DNA of 64,000 bases from NCBI GenBank assembly GCA_016235125.1, contig JACRLZ010000007.1:186001-250000 (forward strand). The letters run 5' to 3'. A program made the translations under genes and the position numbers. Below, piece by piece: positions 8,485-17,183 of this stretch. Numbering within the stretch: position 1 is the stretch's first letter; the number at the start of each line of letters is the position of its first letter. The notes under the pieces are model-generated. The model saw only the letters and a program-made list of their open reading frames with translations, was not told the origin of the DNA and searched no databases. This stretch comes from Sphingobacteriales bacterium. Lineage in GTDB: Bacteria; Bacteroidota; Bacteroidia; Chitinophagales; Chitinophagaceae.

Positions 8485-9586
8485 CTGAAACAATCCTGGG
8501 AATAATATTTTCCCACGCATAGAGCTGGTAATACTGATCCGGTGTAGCAGCATAAACTTTATTAGTTGTTTCAATAATTGCATTTGCGAAACCTCTCCAG
8601 TCATTGTCGGGAAGTATTATCAGTTTATCTCCACAGACATTTTTATCAACCCCAGCTGCGCCGGTTGCTGTTGAAATAACGGTTGTGCCAAAACCAATCG
8701 CTTCTACCATCTTTGTTTTTACACCGCCACCGCTGATAACCGGGTTCAGAAAAATATCTGCTGCTTTGAAATAAGTTTCAATGTCATCAACAAAGCCGGG
8801 ATAAATAATGTTTTTATCAGCATATTCTTTTAATGAATTCATCTCCAACGGCAGGTCCTTTCCGCAGATAATGATCTTATACCTGAATGATAATTGCAGC
8901 AGCAAAGGATTGATCTTTTCTGTTATCGCTTTTACAGCATCGAAGTTGGGTTTGTATTTCAACAGGCCGTTGAACAGTAAAATTTTTTCAGATGGATCAA
9001 TATGATGTTTCTGGCAAACCAAATTTCTTGCAGATGATTTATCTGAAGGGCTGGCCTTAACATCAATACCAAAGGGAACATCAATACATTTCTCTTTTTG
9101 AAGCCTCCAGTCTGAGATAGCAAAATTTTTGTCTTCCGGGGTGATGAAGAACACCGCATCGGCATGTTGCAGGCATCTTCTTTCATATCTCCTCAGGATG
9201 GGCCACCACCACCTTCCGGTGCTTCTGAAACGCTGGTATTCGATATTATGTGTATGAATAATAGTTTTGACGCCGGTTTTTCTTTTGATTCTCCTGGCCA
9301 GCCACCAGTAATAGGGATGCTCCCAGATAACAGCATCAAATTTTTCTTTTTGTATCAGTGCTGTGATTTTAGCGATAAGACTTCTGTCATAGTAGCGGGC
9401 AAAAGATTTTTTCAGCATCGGAATAATATGATAGCCTTTTGCCAGTGTTGTATCATTTGAAGCAACAGAAATAACTGTCAGCCTGGCTTCATTACTGAGA
9501 TGTTCAAAAAAATTTGCAATGAATTTTTGCCCACCCGAAAAAAAAGGCAGGTAAGGGTAGGGGGCTATGGCAAGAACCTTTTTCAT
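8477..9586 (-). CDS. Glycosyltransferase family 4
   Basis: 369 residues, GT-B fold. N-terminal donor-independent half starts LAIAPYPYLPFFSGGQKFIANFF; HTHNIEYQRFRS and DAVFFITPEDKNF are conserved linkers; C-terminal half has ILLFNGLLKYKPNFDAVKAI, IICGKDLP and the nucleotide-sugar site PVISGGGVKTKMVEAIGFGTTVISTATGAAGV. It is 8 bases downstream of the YfhO gene and co-oriented, so probably one operon with it. Product probably a surface glycan; sugar unknown. Confidence 0.88.
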   Translation of the reverse strand: MKKVLAIAPYPYLPFFSGGQKFIANFFEHLSNEARLTVISVASNDTTLAKGYHIIPMLKKSFARYYDRSLIAKITALIQKEKFDAVIWEHPYYWWLARRIKRKTGVKTIIHTHNIEYQRFRSTGRWWWPILRRYERRCLQHADAVFFITPEDKNFAISDWRLQKEKCIDVPFGIDVKASPSDKSSARNLVCQKHHIDPSEKILLFNGLLKYKPNFDAVKAITEKINPLLLQLSFRYKIIICGKDLPLEMNSLKEYADKNIIYPGFVDDIETYFKAADIFLNPVISGGGVKTKMVEAIGFGTTVISTATGAAGVDKNVCGDKLIILPDNDWRGFANAIIETTNKVYAATPDQYYQLYAWENIIPRIVSAI

Positions 9587-9594
9587 TTTTGGTT

Positions 9595-12108
9595 CTATGA
9601 TGTCTTACGGCTTTCTCTCCATGTCATATACAAACCGCCGATAAAGATCAGCGCTATGAGAATGGAGGCAATAAACATGATGGACCTTCCCTGTTTTACC
9701 GAAGCGGGTTCAAATACAAATTTTATCATGTGCTTTCCAGCCGGAACGGATAATCCCCTCAGGATATAATTGGCACTTACATAATCCGTTTTCTTTCCGT
9801 CAATATAAGCATTCCATCCCGCCGGATAATATATCTCGCTGAAAACGGCAAACTGCGGGGCGCTGCTGTTGGATTCATATTCTATTGCATCATTATCAAA
9901 CATTGTCATTTTAATTGTGGCAGCAGAATCCCTTTGAGGTTGAGTAACAAGTTTCTCAAATGATTTTTCAACAATGGCGGTGTCTTTTAAATTAGTGTTG
10001 CCCAGTACTGTAATAGCTTCAACGGGGTCGGCTACCAATTTTACATTTTTTACAAACCAGCAATTTCCATAAGCTTCCGCATTGGGCATTAAAAGAGGTT
10101 GTTGTGTTTGCGGATCGGCGCCGATAAAATATTTTGTATTCAGCATGTTCAGAACCTGCTGATTGGGTGAAGCGGATAGATATTTCTCAATAATATCCTG
10201 GTAAGTCCGCAGTTTGGCCGGGTGATAGCCACCTATGGATTTAAAGAAATAAGAAGTATGTGATTCAGCAAATGGGCTGCCACTGGAAGTGCCAAGCATA
10301 TTAAACACCCGGAAGTTGGGGTCCTTGTCTTTTAAGATAACACTCTCAACAGGGCTGGGATTGAAATTGGTACTTGCATAATCTTCTTTTGATACAAAGA
10401 GTTTTTCATTATCAGGCCGGTCACGGTATTGGTCATTTTCATTATTGAAATATTTATAGCTTGACAGAGTGATGTCCACTGTGCTTATTACCAGCAGCAG
10501 GATAGCAGAAGTAAGTGATTTGATCTTATTTTTTGCATACAATAAGAAAATAGCAGCCGCAAGGATTGCGATTCCCAATGCCCTCATGATCTGTCCTCCG
10601 AACATGGCTTGTCTTTCAGATTTCAATCCTGAAACGATCAGCCTCCCCATTTCATCAGAACCGTTTTTATCCGTGTAACCTGAAATGATCTGCTGATCAA
10701 CCGGGGCGCCATAGTCCATTCCAATATATAACAAGGCTAATAACAGAAAGACTCCGCCAACGGAATACAGAATAGGTTTGAATTTCTTTTTCAGTTGTTC
10801 CCTCGCTGTTTCAGAAAATAATAATTGCTGCAGGGTAAGTGCAGCTAATACACCCATAGCAAGTTGCGGAATTACCTGTGCAAAAGACGGCGCTCTGAAC
10901 TTGTTGTATAATGGCAGATTTTCGAACAGGAACACATTAAAGCCTGCAAAGTATTTGCCCCATGTCATGAAAACACCGAGCAATGTAGCGGCAAGTAATC
11001 CCCAGCGCAACGGAGTTTTTAAAATGACAACACCCACAATGCCCAGCAAAAAGATCAAAACACCGAGATAGGCAGGTCCGGCAGTAAATATCTTTCCCCA
11101 ATACTTAGGCATGCTTTGAGCTACCTGTTCTGCATTTGAATCAGGAATTCCTCTTGCAATAAGTTTTTTAGCCACTTTGGAACCTTCGCCTAATCTTGCA
11201 TAGCTGCCACCGCCAAAAGCATTTGGCATCAGCAGCGTAAATGTTTCAGCTTTTCCCAAACTGTATTCAAAAGCATAGGCTGTATCAAGTCCTTTTGTCT
11301 TCACTGCTTTTACTGAATCGCCCTCTATGGAAATATTTTTTCCTCCCCGCATGGTGTATTTGCTGTATTCAGAAGTTGATTTTAATACCATAGCATTTCC
11401 TGCCAGGCCGATTATGCCTGACACAACCGTGATAGCACCGGCTATGCCGATATGTTTCCAGTCCTTTTCCTTAATCCACTTCACTAAGTAGAAAATTGTA
11501 ACAAAGGCAGCAATCAGGAAGAAATAATAACTCACCTGCAAATGATTCATGGCCACCTGCTGGTAGGTTCCGAAAGTGGTTAATGCGAGCCCAAGCCAGT
11601 ATTTTTTTTCATAAGTGGAAATAAGTCCTGCCATCAGCAGCGGCATGAATGCCGTGGCCAGCATTTGCGTATCATGACCTGCAGCAATGATGACCGGGTT
11701 GTATGTAGAAAATGAATAAGCCAGTGCGGCAAGCATTCCGATAACCGGTTTAATGCCCATCACAAGACACAGAATGTAAAAACACAGACAGGCTAAAAAG
11801 AAAAAGTTGATGGGCTTGGGTAAACCGAGTGAAAAGATTTTTGTGGTATCAGGTAAAATGGTCTTGCCTTCCATCGCCACCTGGTAATTGGGCATACCGC
11901 TGAAAAGATTGGGATTCCACAAAGGAAAATGTCCATGTGCTTTTTTATATTCAAAAGAATTTTGCGCCATGCCTTTCCAGCCCACTGTATCATGCTGGTT
12001 CATTACATTACCATCGAGAATGGGTTTACAGAAAAGAGCAGAAACGATAATGAAAACAACAATGGCAATAAAATGGGGGAGAATTTTTTTCAGCAATGGA
12101 CTGTTCAT
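9595..12108 (-). CDS. YfhO-family large membrane protein
   Basis: 837 residues. A long N-terminal part of roughly a dozen hydrophobic segments (residues about 8-560) is followed by a soluble domain (about 560-810) and a last membrane helix near 812-830. YNPVIIAAGHDTQMLATAFMPL, NLPLYNKFRAPSF and the C-terminal VFSEIYYPAGWNAYIDGKKTDY with LRGLSVPAGKHMIKFVFEP are the YfhO/bacterial-membrane-protein blocks. The family is GT-C-like and in Gram-positives is linked to glycosylation of teichoic acids; in Bacteroidota the substrate is unknown. It is followed by GT4 in the same direction. Confidence 0.88.
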   Translation of the reverse strand: MNSPLLKKILPHFIAIVVFIIVSALFCKPILDGNVMNQHDTVGWKGMAQNSFEYKKAHGHFPLWNPNLFSGMPNYQVAMEGKTILPDTTKIFSLGLPKPINFFFLACLCFYILCLVMGIKPVIGMLAALAYSFSTYNPVIIAAGHDTQMLATAFMPLLMAGLISTYEKKYWLGLALTTFGTYQQVAMNHLQVSYYFFLIAAFVTIFYLVKWIKEKDWKHIGIAGAITVVSGIIGLAGNAMVLKSTSEYSKYTMRGGKNISIEGDSVKAVKTKGLDTAYAFEYSLGKAETFTLLMPNAFGGGSYARLGEGSKVAKKLIARGIPDSNAEQVAQSMPKYWGKIFTAGPAYLGVLIFLLGIVGVVILKTPLRWGLLAATLLGVFMTWGKYFAGFNVFLFENLPLYNKFRAPSFAQVIPQLAMGVLAALTLQQLLFSETAREQLKKKFKPILYSVGGVFLLLALLYIGMDYGAPVDQQIISGYTDKNGSDEMGRLIVSGLKSERQAMFGGQIMRALGIAILAAAIFLLYAKNKIKSLTSAILLLVISTVDITLSSYKYFNNENDQYRDRPDNEKLFVSKEDYASTNFNPSPVESVILKDKDPNFRVFNMLGTSSGSPFAESHTSYFFKSIGGYHPAKLRTYQDIIEKYLSASPNQQVLNMLNTKYFIGADPQTQQPLLMPNAEAYGNCWFVKNVKLVADPVEAITVLGNTNLKDTAIVEKSFEKLVTQPQRDSAATIKMTMFDNDAIEYESNSSAPQFAVFSEIYYPAGWNAYIDGKKTDYVSANYILRGLSVPAGKHMIKFVFEPASVKQGRSIMFIASILIALIFIGGLYMTWRESRKTS

Positions 12109-12161
12109 GATAAATCTGATATTAGGCTGACAAAATAATGCTATTTTAGACTAAAATCCCG

Positions 12162-12470
12162 ATGCGCTGGCTTTTATTTTTGTCAAGACTGGCTTTTATC
12201 TGCGGTGTTTGTTCCCTGCTTTCTTTTCTTTTACTCATCATGAGAAAACCTGCTGAGCATGACTTTGAGTCAACTATTATAACAATTGGTTTTGTGATGG
12301 GCGCCATCATTGTGCCGGGTACATTGCTTTGTTACCTGGGAGTGTTAATTGCAAAGAAGAAGATCAGGGAATATGTGCCGCTCTGGCTGATCATGGCCAA
12401 CCTGTTTTTCTTTTTATTTTTAATCTATTTTATTTTTTATCTGAATGATCCATACTATCATCAAAAATAA
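12162..12470 (+). CDS. Small three-helix membrane protein, unknown
   Basis: 102 residues, ATG at 12162. Three strongly hydrophobic stretches can be seen (about 4-26, 40-65, 74-94), with a short KKKIREY cytoplasmic-type loop between the last two. I do not recognise a family. It overlaps the start of the queuosine-precursor transporter by 26 bases in another frame, which suggests translational coupling. A near-consensus -7 box (TATTTTAG, 12142-12149) lies 12 bases before the start. Confidence 0.65.
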   Translation: MRWLLFLSRLAFICGVCSLLSFLLLIMRKPAEHDFESTIITIGFVMGAIIVPGTLLCYLGVLIAKKKIREYVPLWLIMANLFFFLFLIYFIFYLNDPYYHQK

Positions 12471-13242
12471 ACCCACCCGGTTGTTTATTATACTGGCGGG
12501 CATTTTTACCGTGAATGCACTGATCGCTGAATTTATCGGTGTAAAAATATTTTCTCTTGAATCCACTTTGGGTTTGAAGCCAGCGGAGATCCATTTATTT
12601 GGAGGAGTATATTCTTTTAATCTTACCTGCGGTGTTATCTTATGGCCGGTAGTGTTTGTGATGACGGATATCATCAATGAATATTATGGAGTGAAAGGAG
12701 TGAGGTTCCTGAGCTGGATGACGATCATTTTAATCGCTTTTGGTTTCCTGATGGTTTTTGGAGCCATTAAAACAGAGCCTAATGCATGGTGGGTTACCAG
12801 CAAGCAATCGGCAGGTATTGACAATATGAGCACTGCCTTTAATGGTATTTATGGCCAGGGTATGGGAATAATTATTGCCTCGATGACAGCTTTCTTAATT
12901 GCGCAGTTGGTGGATGTATTTGTTTTTCATCGCATAAAAAAGGTTACCGGTGAAAAAAAGATTTGGCTCAGGGCCACAGGTTCCACTGTTATTTCCCAGT
13001 TGATCGACAGTTTCGTTGTACTCATCATTGCCTTTTATATCTATCCGAAATTAGTTAAGGGGCAGGGCGACCCATGGCCTTTTGATCAGTTGATTGCGAT
13101 CTGTATAGTGAATTATATTTATAAATTCTTTGTAGCCTTATTGCTTACTCCCGTCATTTATTTAGTGCATGGCTGGATTGAAAGATATCTGGGACATGAA
13201 CAGGCAGCCGCAATGAAAGCAGCTGCAATGAAAGGCAGCTAA
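12445..13242 (+). CDS. Queuosine precursor transporter (YhhQ/VUT family)
   Basis: 265 residues with about six membrane helices. The family blocks are clear: NALIAEFIGVKIF (about 20-32), LTCGVILWPVVFVMTDIINEYYG (about 59-81), FLIAQLVDVFVFHRIKKVTG (about 149-168) and the LRATGSTVISQLIDSFVVL block (about 175-193). Members import 7-cyano- or 7-aminomethyl-7-deazaguanine for tRNA queuosine. Plus-strand partner of the small membrane protein upstream; convergent with the NUDIX gene, whose stop overlaps by 4 bases. Confidence 0.92.
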   Translation: MIHTIIKNKPTRLFIILAGIFTVNALIAEFIGVKIFSLESTLGLKPAEIHLFGGVYSFNLTCGVILWPVVFVMTDIINEYYGVKGVRFLSWMTIILIAFGFLMVFGAIKTEPNAWWVTSKQSAGIDNMSTAFNGIYGQGMGIIIASMTAFLIAQLVDVFVFHRIKKVTGEKKIWLRATGSTVISQLIDSFVVLIIAFYIYPKLVKGQGDPWPFDQLIAICIVNYIYKFFVALLLTPVIYLVHGWIERYLGHEQAAAMKAAAMKGS

Positions 13243-13697
13243 AGTTTTTCCCTTACCATCGTTGCAACGATCTTGTCAATCGGGAGGGTTACTGCATCGG
13301 CAGAAAAATCATTCCAGTCAATCATCCTGAAAGTTTCGGTTTCTTTGGTGGCTTCATACAGCTTCATCTGTCTTTCATCAAAATCAAATGGTTTTTGGCG
13401 CAGGGGAGCTTTTATTTCTTCCAGCGCTTTTACAAAGTAATAGATGGAAATGATCTGGTGCTCCGGGTTGAAAACTGACATTTGAAAATAATCAGTCGTA
13501 TAAATATGTTCACCTACTTCCACTTCAAGGTCCATTTCTTCTTTAAATTCCCTTCTCAGACATTCTCTTGTCCCTTCTCCAAACTCAAGACCACCGCCGG
13601 GAAACTTGGTATAATAATTTCCCCGGATGTATTCATCGCTTACCAGCACTTGTTTGTGGTCATTGATAAGCACACCATACACTCTCAGGTTAAACAT
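13239..13697 (-). CDS. NUDIX hydrolase
   Basis: 152 residues. A complete Nudix box is present: GGGLEFGEGTRECLRREFKEEM (about residues 35-56; GX5EX7REUXEE is met, with Met-Asp where UGU-type Gly would stand). Nudix enzymes cleave nucleoside diphosphates linked to another group; the substrate is not predictable here. Six bases downstream of corA on the same strand, so probably co-transcribed with it. Confidence 0.88.
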   Translation of the reverse strand: MFNLRVYGVLINDHKQVLVSDEYIRGNYYTKFPGGGLEFGEGTRECLRREFKEEMDLEVEVGEHIYTTDYFQMSVFNPEHQIISIYYFVKALEEIKAPLRQKPFDFDERQMKLYEATKETETFRMIDWNDFSADAVTLPIDKIVATMVREKL

Positions 13698-13702
13698 ATT
13701 GT

Positions 13703-14641
13703 TCAGAAAATTTTCTTGCGGAAAAAATACCAGCCAACGATAAGGGAAATACCCAGCGACAGAAGTGCTACGATATAAAACGCATATTTAGACTCTTCAA
13801 ATCCACTCTTTACGTTCATGCCAAATAAACTGGCGATGAGGATAGGGAATGTGAGAACGATGGTGATAACAGCCAGTCTTTTCAGCACCTGGTTCTGGTT
13901 ATTGGCAATAATGCTGGCAAATGCATCCAATGTACTACTGAGAATGTTTGTGTAAATATTCGCCATCTCAAGACCCTGTGAAATATCTACAATAAGGTCT
14001 TCAAGCAGTTCAGTTTCGTCTTCGTTAAGATTCAGAAAATTGGTGCGGGCCAATTTCATCAGCAACATTTCATTTGATTTCAGCGCTGTAACGAAATACA
14101 CCAGGCTCTTCTGTATCTTCATCAGCTCAAGCAATTCTTCATTGCGGCTGCTTGCATAAAGCTTTTGCTCCATCAGGTTGCGCCGCTGGTTGATCTCCTT
14201 CAGGTATTGCATATAAGCCTGTGTCACCTTTTCAAATATCTTCAGCACCATCATGCTCTTTTTCTCTGTATCACGGTTGGGAAGGGTATTCAAAAATTTC
14301 TTAATGGCCGGGTTGTCAAACGAGTTGACGGTGACGATCTGGTTATGCGTAAGGATGATACAAATGGGGATAGTTATGTAATAAGCATCGCTTTCGTTAA
14401 ATGAATTGTTTTCAGTCGGGGTTTTGATGACAATGAGCTTTACATTGTCATCTTCTTCAAAGCGGCTTCTTTCATCGATATCCAGTGAGTCGGTAAGAAA
14501 GTCAATGGGTATCTCCAGATTTTCTGACAGTTCAGAAAATTCTTCCTGTTTCAACGGCGGTGATACATTTACCCATGCTCCCGTTTCGGGCTTGCTGATC
14601 TCAACTGTCTGTTGATTGATATTTTTAAAATACTGAATCAC
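13703..14641 (-). CDS. corA: CorA-family divalent cation transporter
   Basis: 312 residues. Long helical cytoplasmic funnel followed by two C-terminal membrane helices (about 250-272 and 285-304); the first ends in the selectivity signature GMN (FGMNVKSGFEESKYAF). The extracellular loop is short, as in the family. Normal length. Imports Mg2+, possibly Co2+ or Ni2+. The second helix ends in a basic FFRKKIF tail. Confidence 0.93.
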   Translation of the reverse strand: MIQYFKNINQQTVEISKPETGAWVNVSPPLKQEEFSELSENLEIPIDFLTDSLDIDERSRFEEDDNVKLIVIKTPTENNSFNESDAYYITIPICIILTHNQIVTVNSFDNPAIKKFLNTLPNRDTEKKSMMVLKIFEKVTQAYMQYLKEINQRRNLMEQKLYASSRNEELLELMKIQKSLVYFVTALKSNEMLLMKLARTNFLNLNEDETELLEDLIVDISQGLEMANIYTNILSSTLDAFASIIANNQNQVLKRLAVITIVLTFPILIASLFGMNVKSGFEESKYAFYIVALLSLGISLIVGWYFFRKKIF

Positions 14642-14711
14642 GGCCGCACTCCTTCATTTTATTTCTGAGGGCAAGCAAAGGTAAGCGGCTATGATGAAAA
14701 GGAAATGAAAA

Positions 14712-15269
14712 CTATAAGCCCGGGGGATTGATTTTTGTCAATGCCCTGATGTTTTCAAGATGATGCCATGTATGATAGATGGTGAAATAACAAAGCTCTC
14801 TCAAAGTAATTTTTCCCAGCAGGGGATGTGGGGCTATGTATTGATCCAGTTGAGAGTCCTTCCAGTTCTTTTTAACTGCAAGACCAAATTTTTTCATGGC
14901 ATTTGAAAATTCTTCTATCAATTTTTCTTTTCCATATGATGCGGGTACCGGTTTGGGTACAAATCTTCCGCTGGCCCTGCCTCCCTGTTCCAGTTTTAGT
15001 TTGTATTTAGCTACCAGTTCATCAAAAGTTCTGGATGCCCGGTTCGGTTTACCGGCGTACCAACGGACGATGAATTTAGGCAAACTGTATGCAAGCCTTG
15101 CTGTGTTAGTAGCAGCTATCAGATGTTTTGTTTGTTGTGCCGGCGACCATTTATCAACCGGCTGGCAGAAGAAAATTTCATACGTTAAGGAAGCACAATA
15201 ACCAATGAAGGCAGTGTTTGCTTCATTAAGCCTCTGTACTATTTCATCAATGTTTAAAGTATCCGCCAT
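14712..15269 (-). CDS. DinB/YfiT-like four-helix protein
   Basis: 185 residues from ATG 15269, two bases after the dapF stop. DinB-like helical bundle: KWSPAQQTKHLIAATN carries the first His ligand, and HPLLGKITLRELCYFTIYHTWHHLENI the second and third (HxxxH at the end). The family uses a divalent metal, often in thiol-transfer or detoxification roles; real substrate unknown. Co-transcribed with dapF. Confidence 0.85.
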   Translation of the reverse strand: MADTLNIDEIVQRLNEANTAFIGYCASLTYEIFFCQPVDKWSPAQQTKHLIAATNTARLAYSLPKFIVRWYAGKPNRASRTFDELVAKYKLKLEQGGRASGRFVPKPVPASYGKEKLIEEFSNAMKKFGLAVKKNWKDSQLDQYIAPHPLLGKITLRELCYFTIYHTWHHLENIRALTKINPPGL

Positions 15270-15271
15270 GA

Positions 15272-16054
15272 TCAAATTTCAACGGTTCCTTCATAAACTT
15301 TCTCAGCCGGTCCGCAAAGCCAGATATTTTCATAGCGGGTTTCATCTGATTTGTCAAACTCAACAGATAAAAAGCCTCCCAGTGTTTTTACCTCCACTTC
15401 GTTAAAACCATTTTCATTATGATAGCAAACGAGGGCAGAGGCAGTAACACCGGTGCCGCAACTGAGTGTTTCATCTTCCACTCCCCGTTCATAAGTGCGG
15501 ACAATGATCTTATCCGGTTCATCCGTCAGTTCTACGAAATTCACATTGATACCTTCATCTTCAAACTCCTTGCTGTGCCTTATTTCACTTCCTTTTTTAT
15601 ACACTTCGTATTCCATCACATGGTTCACCATTTTTATATAATGTGGCGAACCGGTATCAACAATATAGTCGCCATGAAACCTTTTAATTGTTCTTACATC
15701 TTTCATCTTAAGTGAAACAATTCCATCAATATCTATTTCTGCTTCATGCGGCCCGTCAACTGCCAGGAATTTATATTGCTCCCGGTGAATGCCCAGATGG
15801 TAAACAAATTTTATCATGCACCGGCCCCCGTTGCCACACATGCTGCCTTCTTTGCCATCGGCATTGTAGTATTTCATTTCAAAATCATAACCGGGTCTTT
15901 CATTCAGCAACATTAATCCGTCGGCGCCGATACCAAACCTTCTTTCACAAATTTTTTCTATCTGCTCTTTGGAAAGAAAATATTCGTTCTTCCTGTTGTC
16001 GATCAGTATGAAGTCGTTGCCGGTGCCCTGGTATTTAAAGAAAGGAATTTTCAT
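15272..16054 (-). CDS. dapF: Diaminopimelate epimerase
   Basis: 260 residues. Cofactor-independent racemase that turns LL- into meso-diaminopimelate for peptidoglycan and lysine. Both catalytic cysteines sit in their canonical contexts: MCGNGGRCMIKF (about 73-84) and LSCGTGVTASAL (about 195-206). N-terminal FFKYQGTGNDFILIDNR is typical. The other dap genes of this branch are at 22192 (dapB) and 49238 (dapD). Downstream it continues into the DinB-like gene. Confidence 0.97.
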   Translation of the reverse strand: MKIPFFKYQGTGNDFILIDNRKNEYFLSKEQIEKICERRFGIGADGLMLLNERPGYDFEMKYYNADGKEGSMCGNGGRCMIKFVYHLGIHREQYKFLAVDGPHEAEIDIDGIVSLKMKDVRTIKRFHGDYIVDTGSPHYIKMVNHVMEYEVYKKGSEIRHSKEFEDEGINVNFVELTDEPDKIIVRTYERGVEDETLSCGTGVTASALVCYHNENGFNEVEVKTLGGFLSVEFDKSDETRYENIWLCGPAEKVYEGTVEI

Positions 16055-16078
16055 TTGATGAAATTGGCGACTGCGAAT

Positions 16079-16957
16079 TTAAATTTGTTCTGAAAATATC
16101 GTAAGAAATTTATTTATCAATCTTTCAATTGTCATTTTTGCATCTTTTGAAAACTCTTTTTTTACCCGGTTTGCTACAATGGCATTGATGGCAAGGCAAT
16201 GATGACCCAGCAATTTTCCCAGGCCATAAATGGCAGATGTCTCCATTTCAAAGTTTGTGATGCGATGCTGGCCAAATCTGAAATCGCTGAGCCGGTCAAC
16301 GAATTCGGGATTACGGATACCCAAACGGAGTATCCTGCCCTGTGGGCCATAAAAACCCGGACAGGTGACCGTGATGCCCTGGTGAAAGTCTGTTACAAAA
16401 TGTTTGAGAAGCGATGCAGCCCCGCTGCTGATATAGGGATTACCAATATGTCCATGCACCTGCGTATGCGTAACGAATGAATGAAGCAGTTGCTTTTCTT
16501 CCTCGTTTTGTTCATGCCGGTAAAAGTTCAGAAGATTATCAACACCCAGGCCATGAGTGGATGCCACAAAACTATCCACCGGCACATCTGCCTGCAATGA
16601 GCCAGAAGTGCCGATACGGATGATATTAATGGAACCCAGCTTTTTTTTTATTTCCCTTGATTCAAAATCAATATTCACCAGTGCATCCAGTTCGTTGATG
16701 ACAATATCAATATTATCGGGCCCGATGCCGGAAGATAAAACGGTCAGTCTTTTTTTCCCCACATAACCGGTGTGAGTGATGAATTCACGGTGCTGTCTTT
16801 TCACCTCTACCGAATCAAAATGTTTGCTGATCTCTCTCACCCTGTCGGGATCGCCGACAGTGATAACAGTGTTGGCAATTTCTTCGGGACGAAGATCAAG
16901 ATGATAAACGGCTCCGCGGGGGTTGATGATTAATTCCGATTCTGCAATACGACTCAT
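16079..16957 (-). CDS. Nucleoside phosphorylase (uridine-phosphorylase type)
   Basis: 292 residues, PNP/UDP superfamily. VITVGDPDRVREI (about 32-44) is the phosphate-site motif, VLSSGIGPDNIDIVINELDAL (about 73-93) and IRIGTSGSLQADVPVDSF (about 113-130) are further blocks, and FEMETSAIYGL (about 237-247) holds the ribose-binding Met-Glu pair. Acts in pyrimidine or purine salvage; the base specificity is not settled, uridine being most likely. Confidence 0.9.
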   Translation of the reverse strand: MSRIAESELIINPRGAVYHLDLRPEEIANTVITVGDPDRVREISKHFDSVEVKRQHREFITHTGYVGKKRLTVLSSGIGPDNIDIVINELDALVNIDFESREIKKKLGSINIIRIGTSGSLQADVPVDSFVASTHGLGVDNLLNFYRHEQNEEEKQLLHSFVTHTQVHGHIGNPYISSGAASLLKHFVTDFHQGITVTCPGFYGPQGRILRLGIRNPEFVDRLSDFRFGQHRITNFEMETSAIYGLGKLLGHHCLAINAIVANRVKKEFSKDAKMTIERLINKFLTIFSEQI

Positions 16958-17036
16958 GTAATGATTTTTGCTGGTTATTGACTAAGGCAATTCTCAAAAA
17001 TATCTTATTTTCGCTGCTTATCAAAGGGTCCTTTGT

Positions 17037-17060
17037 CCGTCCCGATAGCTATCGGGACGG
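17037..17060. repeat. 24-bp perfect palindrome (CCGATAGCTATCGG core)
   Basis: A perfect 24-base palindrome with arm CCGTCCCGATAG. It stands 18 bases before tRNA-Cys. The 9 bases GGTCCTTTG at 17027-17035, directly before the palindrome, repeat the tRNA 5' end (17079-17087). A related sequence is inside the element at 58256-58344 (TTCCGATAGTTATCGGAA). Probably a small dispersed palindrome. Confidence 0.8.
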
Positions 17061-17078
17061 ATAGGCTCATTGATGAAT

Positions 17079-17149
17079 GGTCCTTTGGCCGAGTGGCTAG
17101 GCTCAGCTCTGCAAAAGCTGCTACGGCGGTTCGAATCCGCCAGGGACCT
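17079..17149 (+). tRNA. tRNA-Cys (anticodon GCA)
   Basis: 71 nt folding into a full cloverleaf: acceptor GGTCCTT/AGGGACC with one G-U pair, D arm GCC..GGC, anticodon stem CAGCT/AGCTG with loop CTGCAAA (anticodon GCA at 17111-17113), variable CTAC, T arm GGCGG-TTCGAAT-CCGCC, discriminator U73. U73 is the cysteine identity base. The 3' CCA is not encoded, so it depends on the CCA-adding enzyme (52074-53552). Confidence 0.97.
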
Positions 17150-17156
17150 CAAAAAA

Positions 17157-17183
17157 GTCATCAAAGTATTGATGGCTTTTTTT
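17157..17183. terminator. Bidirectional intrinsic terminator
   Basis: Stem GTCATCAA/TTGATGGC with a four-base loop, flanked by an A run on the left and seven Ts on the right. It ends tRNA-Cys on the plus strand and, in reverse, the gene at 17182-18087 whose stop lies in the T run. Confidence 0.8.

Noticed and set aside
16055..16078. Frameshift between dapF and the phosphorylase
   Set aside because: Both proteins are complete with normal starts and stops; the gap is a plain 24-base spacer.
17020..17078. T-box or riboswitch before tRNA-Cys
   Set aside because: Only a perfect palindrome and a 9-base repeat are seen; no T-box motif and no downstream biosynthetic gene.
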